In this document: positions 17,657 through 24,099 of the stretch, piece by piece | Layout of the letters: every line of letters begins with the position of its first letter | Numbering within the stretch: the first letter of the stretch is position 1 | Assembly (NCBI GenBank): GCA_003224075.1 | Contig: QHYF01000033.1 | Location: 1 to 33,693 of the forward strand | DNA from: Acidobacteriota bacterium | GTDB lineage: Bacteria; Acidobacteriota; Terriglobia; Acidiferrales; UBA7541 | Length of the DNA stretch: 33,693 nt | Reading direction: 5' to 3' | Made by a program: the position numbers and the translations under genes | Notes under the pieces: generated by a model | The model's input: the letters and a program-made list of their open reading frames with translations, nothing else | What the model was told of the DNA's origin: nothing | The model's database searches: none

Positions 17657-19141
17657 ATGGCGAAATCAGCCTCAGAAGCGGTGGCCATCCCGCCTGAAGT
17701 GCTCGCGAAATACGAGCCCGTCATCGGTTTGGAAGTCCACGTCCAGCTCCTGACCAAGACGAAAATCTTCTGCGGCTGCTCCACCCGCTTTGGCGACCCG
17801 CCGAATTCCAACGTCTGCCCGGTGTGCCTTGGTTTGCCGGGGACTCTCCCCGTACTGAACAAGCGCGCTGTGGAAATGGCCATGCGCGCTGCGCTCGCCC
17901 TGAATTGTACGGTTCAAGAACGCTCGCGTTTTGCCCGGAAAAACTACTTCTACCCGGACCTCCCCAAGGGCTATCAAATCTCGCAATACGAATTGCCTCT
18001 CGCCACCGGCGGCTGGCTCGAAATCGAAGTCGGCGGCGCCAAAAAGCGCGTCGGCATCACCCGTCTTCACCTGGAAGAAGATGCCGCGAAAAATCTTCAC
18101 GAAGGCTTCGCGCATTCCGCGGAAAAGGCCTATATCGATTACAACCGCTGTGGCACCCCGCTCAGCGAAATCGTCTCCGAGCCGGACATCCGCTCCTCCG
18201 AAGAGGCCTACGCCTATCTCACCACCCTCCGCCAGATCATGCTCTATACCGGCGTCAGCGATTGCAACATGGAAGAAGGCTCGCTCCGCTGTGACGCCAA
18301 CGTGAGCGTCCGCTTGCGCGGTTCGAAAGAATTCGGCACCAAGGTCGAAGTAAAAAATCTCAACTCCTTCCGTTACTTGCAAAAGGCTCTGGAGTACGAG
18401 ATCGAGCGCCACATCGGCGTCCTCGAATCCGGCGGACGCCTCTCGCAAGAAACGCGCCTCTGGAATCAGGCCGAAGGACACACCGTTTCCATGCGTTCGA
18501 AAGAGCGGGCGCACGATTACCGTTATTTTCCGGAGCCCGATCTTCTTCCCGTCCACATCAGCGCCGCCTGGCGCGAAGAAGTTCGTCGCACGCTCCCCGA
18601 ATTGCCGGCAGCCAAGCGCGCCCGCTTCATCAGCACCTACGGCATTACGCCATACGACGCCGAAGTGCTCACCGCCACGCGCGCTCTTGCCGATTATTTT
18701 GAATCCGTCGTGAGGGCCGGAGCGCCCGGAAAAGCCGCTGCCAACTGGATGCAAACGGAGCTTCTTCGCCGGTTGAAAGATTCCGCCAAGGAAATTGCTG
18801 AAAGCCCCGTCTCGCCCGCTGCGCTCGCCGACCTGGTGAAGTTGGTTGAATCCAGCCAAATTACCGGCGCGATTGGCAAAAAAGTTTTCGCCACCATGTT
18901 CGAATCCGGCCGCGCCGCCTCCGAAATAGTCGCCGCGGAAGGTCTCGCCGCGCAGGTCGGCGAAAATACCATCGAGCAGGCCGCCCGCGATGTCATCGAA
19001 AAAAATCCCGGCAACGTCACCAAGTTCAAAGCCGGCAACGAAGGCGTCTTCCAGTTTTTTGTCGGCCAGGTCATGCGCGCCACGCACGGTCAGGCCAACC
19101 CGCAGGCCGTCAACAACATCCTGCGCAAACTTCTTTCTTGA
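17657..19141 (+). CDS. gatB: aspartyl/glutamyl-tRNA(Asn/Gln) amidotransferase subunit B
   Basis: GatB, 494 aa, the kinase/transamidase subunit of the GatCAB complex that turns Glu-tRNA(Gln) and Asp-tRNA(Asn) into Gln- and Asn-tRNA. The N-terminal signature GLEVHVQLLTKTKIFCGC (24-41) and CPVCLGLPG (54-62) supply the zinc cysteines C39, C41, C54 and C57. The cradle domain runs to about 295, followed by the helical and YqeY tail domains (after about 350; NPQAVNNILRKLL at the end). The start at ATG 17657 matches the family; the frame stays open to 17501 but that overlaps the previous gene. There is no Shine-Dalgarno, and a TATAAT sits just upstream. gatA and gatC are not adjacent. Confidence 0.96.
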   Translation: MAKSASEAVAIPPEVLAKYEPVIGLEVHVQLLTKTKIFCGCSTRFGDPPNSNVCPVCLGLPGTLPVLNKRAVEMAMRAALALNCTVQERSRFARKNYFYPDLPKGYQISQYELPLATGGWLEIEVGGAKKRVGITRLHLEEDAAKNLHEGFAHSAEKAYIDYNRCGTPLSEIVSEPDIRSSEEAYAYLTTLRQIMLYTGVSDCNMEEGSLRCDANVSVRLRGSKEFGTKVEVKNLNSFRYLQKALEYEIERHIGVLESGGRLSQETRLWNQAEGHTVSMRSKERAHDYRYFPEPDLLPVHISAAWREEVRRTLPELPAAKRARFISTYGITPYDAEVLTATRALADYFESVVRAGAPGKAAANWMQTELLRRLKDSAKEIAESPVSPAALADLVKLVESSQITGAIGKKVFATMFESGRAASEIVAAEGLAAQVGENTIEQAARDVIEKNPGNVTKFKAGNEGVFQFFVGQVMRATHGQANPQAVNNILRKLLS

Positions 19142-19220
19142 TTCACTTTTTGGATGCGGTAGCCTCTTGTTTGCTCTTGCCGCTTCCAGCCGCCACTGGG
19201 GTCGCAGGGCTTTCTTGTAG

Positions 19221-19249
19221 GGATGGCCTTCTTAGACCGTCCGCTTTTT
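19221..19249 (+). terminator. probable intrinsic terminator after gatB
   Basis: GGATGG (19221-19226) pairs with CCGTCC (19237-19242, one G-T pair) over a 10-nt loop, followed by GC and five T residues (19245-19249). It lies between the gatB stop and the peroxiredoxin start, so the two genes are probably separate units. Confidence 0.5.
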
Positions 19250-19287
19250 CTTGGTAAGCTTTCAAGGTCTAACACGAGGAATTTCTT

Positions 19288-19749
19288 ATGCTAACAGTTG
19301 GCACCACAGCCCCCAACTTTCGCCTTCAAACCGACGAAGGGAAAGAGATGTCCCTAAAGGACTTCAAGGGCCGGCGCGTCCTTCTCTATTTCTTTCCCAA
19401 AGCCAACACTTCGGGTTGAGCGATTGAGGCGTCCGAGTTTCGTGACGCAAAGCCAAAATTCGACACGCTGAAAGTGGCCATCCTCGGCATGAGCGCGGAT
19501 TCCGTCAAGGCCCAGGCGTTGTTCAAGCAAAAGAAAAACATCAATTTCCCTCTGCTGAGCGACCCGGATCACAAGACGATCGAAGAGTTTGGTGCCTGGC
19601 AGAAAAAGCAATTCATGGGCAGGACCTTCATGGGCATCGTTCGTAGTTCCTTCCTCATCGGAAAGGACGGCAAAATCGAAGAGGTCTGGGAGCGCGTCAA
19701 GGCCAAAGGCCACGCCGCCGAAGTCCTAAAGCGTGTCTCGAATGGGTAG
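19288..19749 (+). CDS. bcp: selenocysteine-containing peroxiredoxin, Bcp/PrxQ family (TGA read-through)
   Basis: Thioredoxin-fold peroxidase that reduces H2O2 and organic hydroperoxides. The frame begins at ATG 19288 (GAGGAA six bases upstream) and is open to 19747 except for one TGA at 19417-19419, codon 44. That codon falls exactly where the peroxidatic Cys sits in the PxxxTxxC motif (here PKANTSG-U). The rest of the active site is intact: P38, T41 and R119 in GIVRSSF. Length with read-through is 153 aa, normal for Bcp. There is no other Cys; the resolving position five residues on is Ser, so it would be a one-Sec enzyme needing an external thiol. A hairpin suitable as a bacterial SECIS follows the TGA. 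The alternative, a sequencing error or nonsense mutation, is less likely given the exact position. selA, selB, selC and selD are not in the window. Confidence 0.85.
19429..19448 (+). promoter_or_regulatory. candidate bacterial SECIS hairpin
   Basis: GCGTC (19429-19433) pairs with GACGC (19444-19448); inside, CGA (19434-19436) pairs with TCG (19440-19442) and T19443 bulges on the 3' side, leaving the loop GTT. The loop lies 17 nt after the TGA and starts with G, as expected for bacterial SECIS elements (family rule: a G in the first two loop bases, loop about 16-37 nt from the UGA). Confidence 0.6.
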
Positions 19750-19776
19750 CCCTTCGCTGGAGGTGAGCCGCGAAAG

Positions 19777-20355
19777 TCAGTTAATGGCCACCGCCGTTTC
19801 CGTCGTGAAGACCAGGCGTGTTTCCACGGGAAACTCAACATCCTTCTTGCCCGTTGCCGCTGCGCCCGCCGTGCCGGCTCCAGCGCCCGCCGCCGCGCCG
19901 ATGGCTGCTCCCTTGCCTCCGCCAGCCAGCGCGCCAATGATCGCGCCCCCGGCCGCGCCGCCCCCGATGAACGCAGTATCTCGCTTCGCTTTGCTGCCCA
20001 TCGTATGTCCCGCGGCGCTTGTCGCGAACGTGTAGGTCTTGCCATTTACCGTGATCGTTCGCAGGCGCAGCCAAAGCTTGGCGGGAGTGGATAGTCTGCC
20101 CGATGCTTGCACGCTGCTAACCGACAATTTGGCCACCGAGCCTTTCGGGATCACCACCCTACCCCCAGAAGTCACGTTCTGAGAAACGGTTCCCGTCACC
20201 TTCTGTCCGACTTTCGCGTCCTTCGAACTGATGGACTGATCGATGACCACGTGGATAGTCGTGCCTTTGGGAACGGTACCGCCCGGCCGCGCCAGGACCG
20301 GTAAAACAAGCGCCAATACAAGAAAAATGGGAATCGTCCGAATTCGAGGAATCAT
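19777..20355 (-). CDS. secreted glycine-zipper protein of unknown function
   Basis: A 192-aa protein. ATG 20355 has GAGGTG six bases upstream; a GTG three codons earlier overlaps that site. A signal peptide covers about residues 1-23 (LVLALVLPVLARP). Next is a beta-rich region with IPKGSVAKLSVSSV (about 70-85), resembling small secreted domains that set a protein for heat- or salt-stable envelope use. A Gly/Ala glycine-zipper block (about 125-165, GGGAAGGAIIGALAGG) could insert in or cross a membrane. The C-terminal strand FPVETRLVF closes it. I know no function. It converges with the peroxiredoxin gene (27 bp apart) and stands alone. Confidence 0.75.
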   Translation of the reverse strand: MIPRIRTIPIFLVLALVLPVLARPGGTVPKGTTIHVVIDQSISSKDAKVGQKVTGTVSQNVTSGGRVVIPKGSVAKLSVSSVQASGRLSTPAKLWLRLRTITVNGKTYTFATSAAGHTMGSKAKRDTAFIGGGAAGGAIIGALAGGGKGAAIGAAAGAGAGTAGAAATGKKDVEFPVETRLVFTTETAVAIN

Positions 20356-20431
20356 CTCCGTCACCTCGCAGAAGAATTAAGGGCTTCGTAAAAGTCTAGC
20401 AGAAGAAAGAGCCGGCGGCGCGCCGAGGAAG

Positions 20432-21313
20432 CTAGAAGTGAAACACCAGCTCTTCGGAGCCTGTTGATTTTGGCTCGACGTACAAATTGTCGATTAAGCG
20501 CGTTTTGCCGATGAACACAGCCAGCAGCACGTAGCAGGGTTTATTGACTTTCAAAACCGGCTCAAATCTTTCCGCATCAACAACTTCCGCGTAATCCGCG
20601 GTCGCAAGACGTTCGGATTCTAGTTTGCGGCGCAAACTAGTTTGCAACTGCGCCGCATCGCGAACCCCGTGAGTCAGCTCGTTTTTCGCGGCTTCCAGCG
20701 CGCGATACAAAACGAGCGCAGCCTTGCGCTCCTCTTTGCTCAGGTATGCATTCCGCGAGGACAGCGCGAGGCCGTCCGGCTCGCGCACCAGAGGACAAAC
20801 CACAATTTCCGTATCCAGATTCAAGTCGCGCGCCATGTGCGTAATGATTCGCGCCTGCTGCGCGTCTTTTCGTCCGAAATACGCAAAATTGGGCTGAACA
20901 ATCTGGAGCAACTTCATCACTACGGTCGTGACACCACGGAAATGACCTGGCCGCGAGCGTCCTTCGAGCCTCTCGCTCAGTCCTTCCACATTCACGTAGG
21001 TCGAGAATCCATTCGGATAAATCTCGGATTCTTCCGGGGCAAAAAGCGAATCTACGCCCGCTTGCTCCATCTTCTGCATGTCAATTTCAAAAGCACGCGG
21101 ATATTTTGCGAAGTCTTCGTTCGCGCCAAATTGTTTCGGATTGACGAAAATAGAAGCAATTACGGGCGAACACTCCCGCTTGGCCCGCTCGATTAGCGAT
21201 AAGTGCCCTGCGTGGAGCGCCCCCATCGTCGGCACCAGTCCCACGATGCGGTTTCCCGCGCGCGCTTGCCGCGCATGCTCTTTCATCCAGGCGACGGTTC
21301 GAATGGTTTCCAC
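20432..21313 (-). CDS. panC: pantoate--beta-alanine ligase (pantothenate synthetase)
   Basis: Joins pantoate and beta-alanine with ATP, the last step of pantothenate synthesis, in the cytoplasm. From a GTG at 21313 it has 293 aa, near the usual 280-290. Visible are GLVPTMGALHAGHLSL with the HxGH motif at residues 34-37, FVNPKQFGANEDFAKYPR, FGRKDAQQ and LALSSRNAYLS (KMSKS-like). The open frame runs on to 21685, but that part only shadows dinB. An ATG at 21286 would delete the conserved first strand. No clear Shine-Dalgarno. It is the third gene of panB-dinB-panC; panD is not in the window. Confidence 0.93.
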   Translation of the reverse strand: METIRTVAWMKEHARQARAGNRIVGLVPTMGALHAGHLSLIERAKRECSPVIASIFVNPKQFGANEDFAKYPRAFEIDMQKMEQAGVDSLFAPEESEIYPNGFSTYVNVEGLSERLEGRSRPGHFRGVTTVVMKLLQIVQPNFAYFGRKDAQQARIITHMARDLNLDTEIVVCPLVREPDGLALSSRNAYLSKEERKAALVLYRALEAAKNELTHGVRDAAQLQTSLRRKLESERLATADYAEVVDAERFEPVLKVNKPCYVLLAVFIGKTRLIDNLYVEPKSTGSEELVFHF

Positions 21314-21336
21314 GTGGAACGGATGCGCAGTTCCGT

Positions 21337-21846
21337 CTAAGCGCCCGCAGCCGTGGCGCGCTCGCGGTAGAAGTGCATGAGGTCCGTCAGGATCGGCTGG
21401 GCACCGAGCTGCCGCAGTAGCGTGGTGACCTGGCCGCGATGGTAGGACCCGTGATTGACGAGATGTTGCATCGATTGCCAGAGCGGGTTGCGGTAGACAC
21501 CAAACTTCAGCGTCTTGTATTCCATTACGCGGTCGAGATCCGCCTGGGTCAATCCGTTGACGAAAGCGAGCAATCGTGTTTCGTGCTCGTTCCAGCGTTC
21601 CCTCAGGCTCGCTGCGTCCTTGAATTGCGCCGTCTCGGGCAGAGAGGAGGGGGAGCGCCCCTGGAAGCGCTCCAGCCAAATCCACTCGGCCCCGTAGATA
21701 TGCGCCAGCGTGTCGCGGACCGATGCGAAGCTGGAGCCCATCGGCTGAACGAATTGTTCCGCGGTGAGCTTGGACGCTGCGTCCATCGCCCGGTGATTGG
21801 CCCAGGCGTTGTAGTCGTACAGCATGCGCATCTCTTCCGGCGTCAT
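21337..21846 (-). CDS. DinB-family metal-binding four-helix protein
   Basis: A 169-aa DinB/YfiT-fold protein: an all-helical bundle that binds a metal through three histidines. Here they are H49 in LAHIYGAEWIW and the pair in HLVNHGSYHRGQ. DinB members in other bacteria are thiol-transferases (bacillithiol, mycothiol or other) or of unknown function. It lies between panB (38-bp gap) and panC (23-bp gap) on the same strand, so it is co-transcribed. The substrate is not readable from sequence; a link to pantothenate or CoA is only positional. Confidence 0.85.
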   Translation of the reverse strand: MTPEEMRMLYDYNAWANHRAMDAASKLTAEQFVQPMGSSFASVRDTLAHIYGAEWIWLERFQGRSPSSLPETAQFKDAASLRERWNEHETRLLAFVNGLTQADLDRVMEYKTLKFGVYRNPLWQSMQHLVNHGSYHRGQVTTLLRQLGAQPILTDLMHFYRERATAAGA

Positions 21847-21884
21847 CTCAGGCTCCTGTCGGTGCGTTGAAGCGCACGGGCTCT

Positions 21885-22769
21885 TCAGCTCGCGATGAAA
21901 ACAGTCTTGCGGACTTTCGTTGCCTGCGGCGCGTGATAGGACTCCGCGTCCGATGGAAATCCGCTATTGCGCACGTCTTCGCAGTATTCGCGCACGGCGT
22001 TCGAGATGATTTCCGCAACGTTGGCATACTGGCGCGCAAACTTCGGGGGCTGGCTGAACGTGAGTCCCAGAATGTCGTGAACGACGAGAATCTGGCCGTC
22101 ACAGTCCGGGCCGGCGCCGATGCCGATCGTGGGGATGCGCAATTCGCGTGTGATCTGCGCCGCCAGTTCGCGTGGCACCGCCTCCAGAACCACCGCAAAC
22201 GCGCCGGATGCCTCCACTGCGCGGGCATCGCGAATCAATTGCTCCGCTGCATCAGGTGTTTTTCCTTGGACGCGATAACCGCCCAGCGCGTTCACCGATT
22301 GCGGCGTCAACCCCACGTGGCCCATCACCGGGATTTCCGCTTCCGTCAGGCGCGCGATCAGCTCCAGGCGGCGCTCTCCGCCTTCCACTTTCACGGCCTC
22401 CGCTCCGGCTTCTTTGACGAAGCGCACGGCATTGCGCAGTGACTCTGCGGTGTCCGTGTGATAGCTGCCGTAAGGCATGTCCGCGACGAGCAGCGCGCGG
22501 CGCGTGCCGCGACGCACGGCGCGCGTGTGGTGCAGCATCTCATCGACCGTGACGGACAGCGTGCTCTCATGCCCTAGCACGACCATGCCGAGTGAATCAC
22601 CTACGAGGATGACATCGACGCCGGCTTCATCGAGCAGGCGCGCGGTCGGATAATCGTAGGCCGTCAGGCAGGTGATTTTTTGTGTCTTGGAGTTGGGGTC
22701 CGCAGCCTTGCGCTGCAGGAGATCGGGTACGGTGATTTTTCCGTTCCCGCCATTCGGAACAACGCTCAT
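21885..22769 (-). CDS. panB: 3-methyl-2-oxobutanoate hydroxymethyltransferase
   Basis: First committed step of pantothenate synthesis: transfers a one-carbon unit from methylene-tetrahydrofolate to ketoisovalerate. 294 aa. Motifs: ITCLTAYDYPTARLLDEAG, VGDSLGMVVLGHESTLSVT with the metal-binding Asp, MPYGSY, VKVEGG, MGHVGLTPQS and the catalytic Glu region VVLEAVP. The C-terminal about 30 residues are variable. GGAGG five bases before the ATG supports the start. First gene of panB-dinB-panC; its 143-bp upstream gap carries a small hairpin. Confidence 0.95.
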   Translation of the reverse strand: MSVVPNGGNGKITVPDLLQRKAADPNSKTQKITCLTAYDYPTARLLDEAGVDVILVGDSLGMVVLGHESTLSVTVDEMLHHTRAVRRGTRRALLVADMPYGSYHTDTAESLRNAVRFVKEAGAEAVKVEGGERRLELIARLTEAEIPVMGHVGLTPQSVNALGGYRVQGKTPDAAEQLIRDARAVEASGAFAVVLEAVPRELAAQITRELRIPTIGIGAGPDCDGQILVVHDILGLTFSQPPKFARQYANVAEIISNAVREYCEDVRNSGFPSDAESYHAPQATKVRKTVFIAS

Positions 22770-22807
22770 GGTAACCTCCGGTGCCGCTCCCTTCCTTTTT
22801 TCAAAGG

Positions 22808-22824
22808 CGACCGCAGAGCGGTCG
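22808..22824 (-). other. stem-loop in the panB leader
   Basis: Perfect 7-bp inverted repeat, CGACCGC (22808-22814) and GCGGTCG (22818-22824), with a 3-nt loop, about 40 bp before the panB start codon on the transcribed strand. No T-run. Role unknown; it may be chance. Confidence 0.3.
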
Positions 22825-22912
22825 ACGGGATGCGGCCCTGTACCTTGGCTTTAACAAGAATAGCAAATTCCGATGCCTATCACCAGGATTTTAGATGCAT
22901 GCTATCGCTGAA

Positions 22913-24067
22913 TCAAATCCCTCGAGAGGCTTGCGTGCGGCCTTTCCATTGCCCGCCGCGGCCCAGCCAGAATCGTATCGCGGATACGCACGTCGCATAG
23001 CCGTAGAACACGGCCGCAATCGGCAGCGTCAGCGCCCACAGTGGCGAGAGGCCGTAACAGCGCACGGTAACCAAGCAAGTAGCTGTCATCAGCGCGATGG
23101 CTGTGTCGACCAGGACCCAGGCTTCGCCGGGATAAGCGAAAAAGAGAATCCAGGAGAGCAGATAGGTCACAAAGAGACCGATGAGCGTGGCGATCAGCAG
23201 AGCAGATGAGTAGCGAAGCTGCGTAAACGCAGTTCGCGCAATCATGTCGCGAATTTCCGCGAAGCTGCCGTAAACGCGCAAGCTCAAGCTCTCGCGCGTG
23301 AGCCCCATCCAGATTTTTCCGCCGCTCTTCTTCGCGGCGCGGGCCAAGGCGCAATCGTCAATCACTTCGCCGCAAATCGCTGCAAGACCTCCGATGCGTT
23401 CCAGCGCGCTGCGCCGCAGCAGAATGCATCCGCCGGCCGCGCCTGCCGTGCGGGCTTTTGGGTCGGCGGTCCACTGCGGCGGATAGAGCATCAAAAAGAA
23501 AAAGAGAAAGGGAGGTACCAGCAGCCGCTCCGGAAGGGTCTTCGCCCGAAGCAACACCATCAGCGAAGCGAGGTCCAGAGATTCCTTTTCCGCGCGGGAG
23601 ACCAACCGGCGCAACGTGTTTGGTGCGTGGACTATATCTGCATCGGTGAACCAGAAGAATGCCGGAGCATCTGCGGCCGCTGCACGAGCACCTTCGCTCA
23701 AGGCCCAAAGTTTTCCGGTCCAGCCGGACGGGAGTTCTGTGGCTCGATGAGTCGTGATTCGCCGTGCCACGCCGGGCTCTTGCGCGGCTTGCCGCGCGAG
23801 CGCAGTCGTGTCATCTTCGCTGTGGTCATCGACGACGATAACGGAGAATTCGCCGGGATAATCCTGCTGTGCTAGGGAAGCGATGGCGCGGACGATGGTT
23901 TCCGCCTCGTTGCGCGCTGGAACGACGGCCACGACGCGCGGCCAATTCTCGAGTGGCTTCGGTTCAATCGTGTCTTCGCGCAGCCGCCAAAAATTTCCCC
24001 GGGCAAGAAAGAGATAAATCCAGATCGCCAGTGGAATCGCGGCAATAAAAGTCGGATTCAGAAGCAC
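22913..24067 (-). CDS. hpnB: hopanoid-associated glycosyltransferase HpnB-like (GT2)
   Basis: A 384-aa membrane GT2 enzyme. An N-terminal TM helix (about 5-22) precedes the GT-A domain: VVAVVPARNEAETIV (45-59), VVDDHSEDDT (79-88), the DAD metal site WFTDADIVHAP (139-149), then EVIDDCALARAA, followed by three or four TM helices (about 275-375). Length and layout match HpnB (hopene-associated glycosyltransferase), a family seen with hopanoid genes; this assignment is from general recognition, and other GT2 types are possible. Start GTG at 24067, with no strong Shine-Dalgarno. Follows iorB by 32 bp, so may share its transcript. No squalene-hopene cyclase is in view. Confidence 0.7.
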   Translation of the reverse strand: MLLNPTFIAAIPLAIWIYLFLARGNFWRLREDTIEPKPLENWPRVVAVVPARNEAETIVRAIASLAQQDYPGEFSVIVVDDHSEDDTTALARQAAQEPGVARRITTHRATELPSGWTGKLWALSEGARAAAADAPAFFWFTDADIVHAPNTLRRLVSRAEKESLDLASLMVLLRAKTLPERLLVPPFLFFFLMLYPPQWTADPKARTAGAAGGCILLRRSALERIGGLAAICGEVIDDCALARAAKKSGGKIWMGLTRESLSLRVYGSFAEIRDMIARTAFTQLRYSSALLIATLIGLFVTYLLSWILFFAYPGEAWVLVDTAIALMTATCLVTVRCYGLSPLWALTLPIAAVFYGYATCVSAIRFWLGRGGQWKGRTQASRGI

Positions 24068-24099
24068 ACGTTATTCTGCAATAAGCGGAGAGCCTGGGG

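Noticed and set aside
17672..19087. 471-aa minus-strand ORF opposite gatB
   Set aside because: Antisense shadow of a strongly conserved gene; its Gly/Phe/Asp-rich sequence matches no family.
19474..19749. Separate 91-aa gene after the TGA
   Set aside because: It is the C-terminal two thirds of the peroxiredoxin in the same frame, with no own ribosome site; read-through explains it better.
21314..21685. N-terminal extension of the panC frame
   Set aside because: It overlaps dinB out of frame and has no similarity to PanC.
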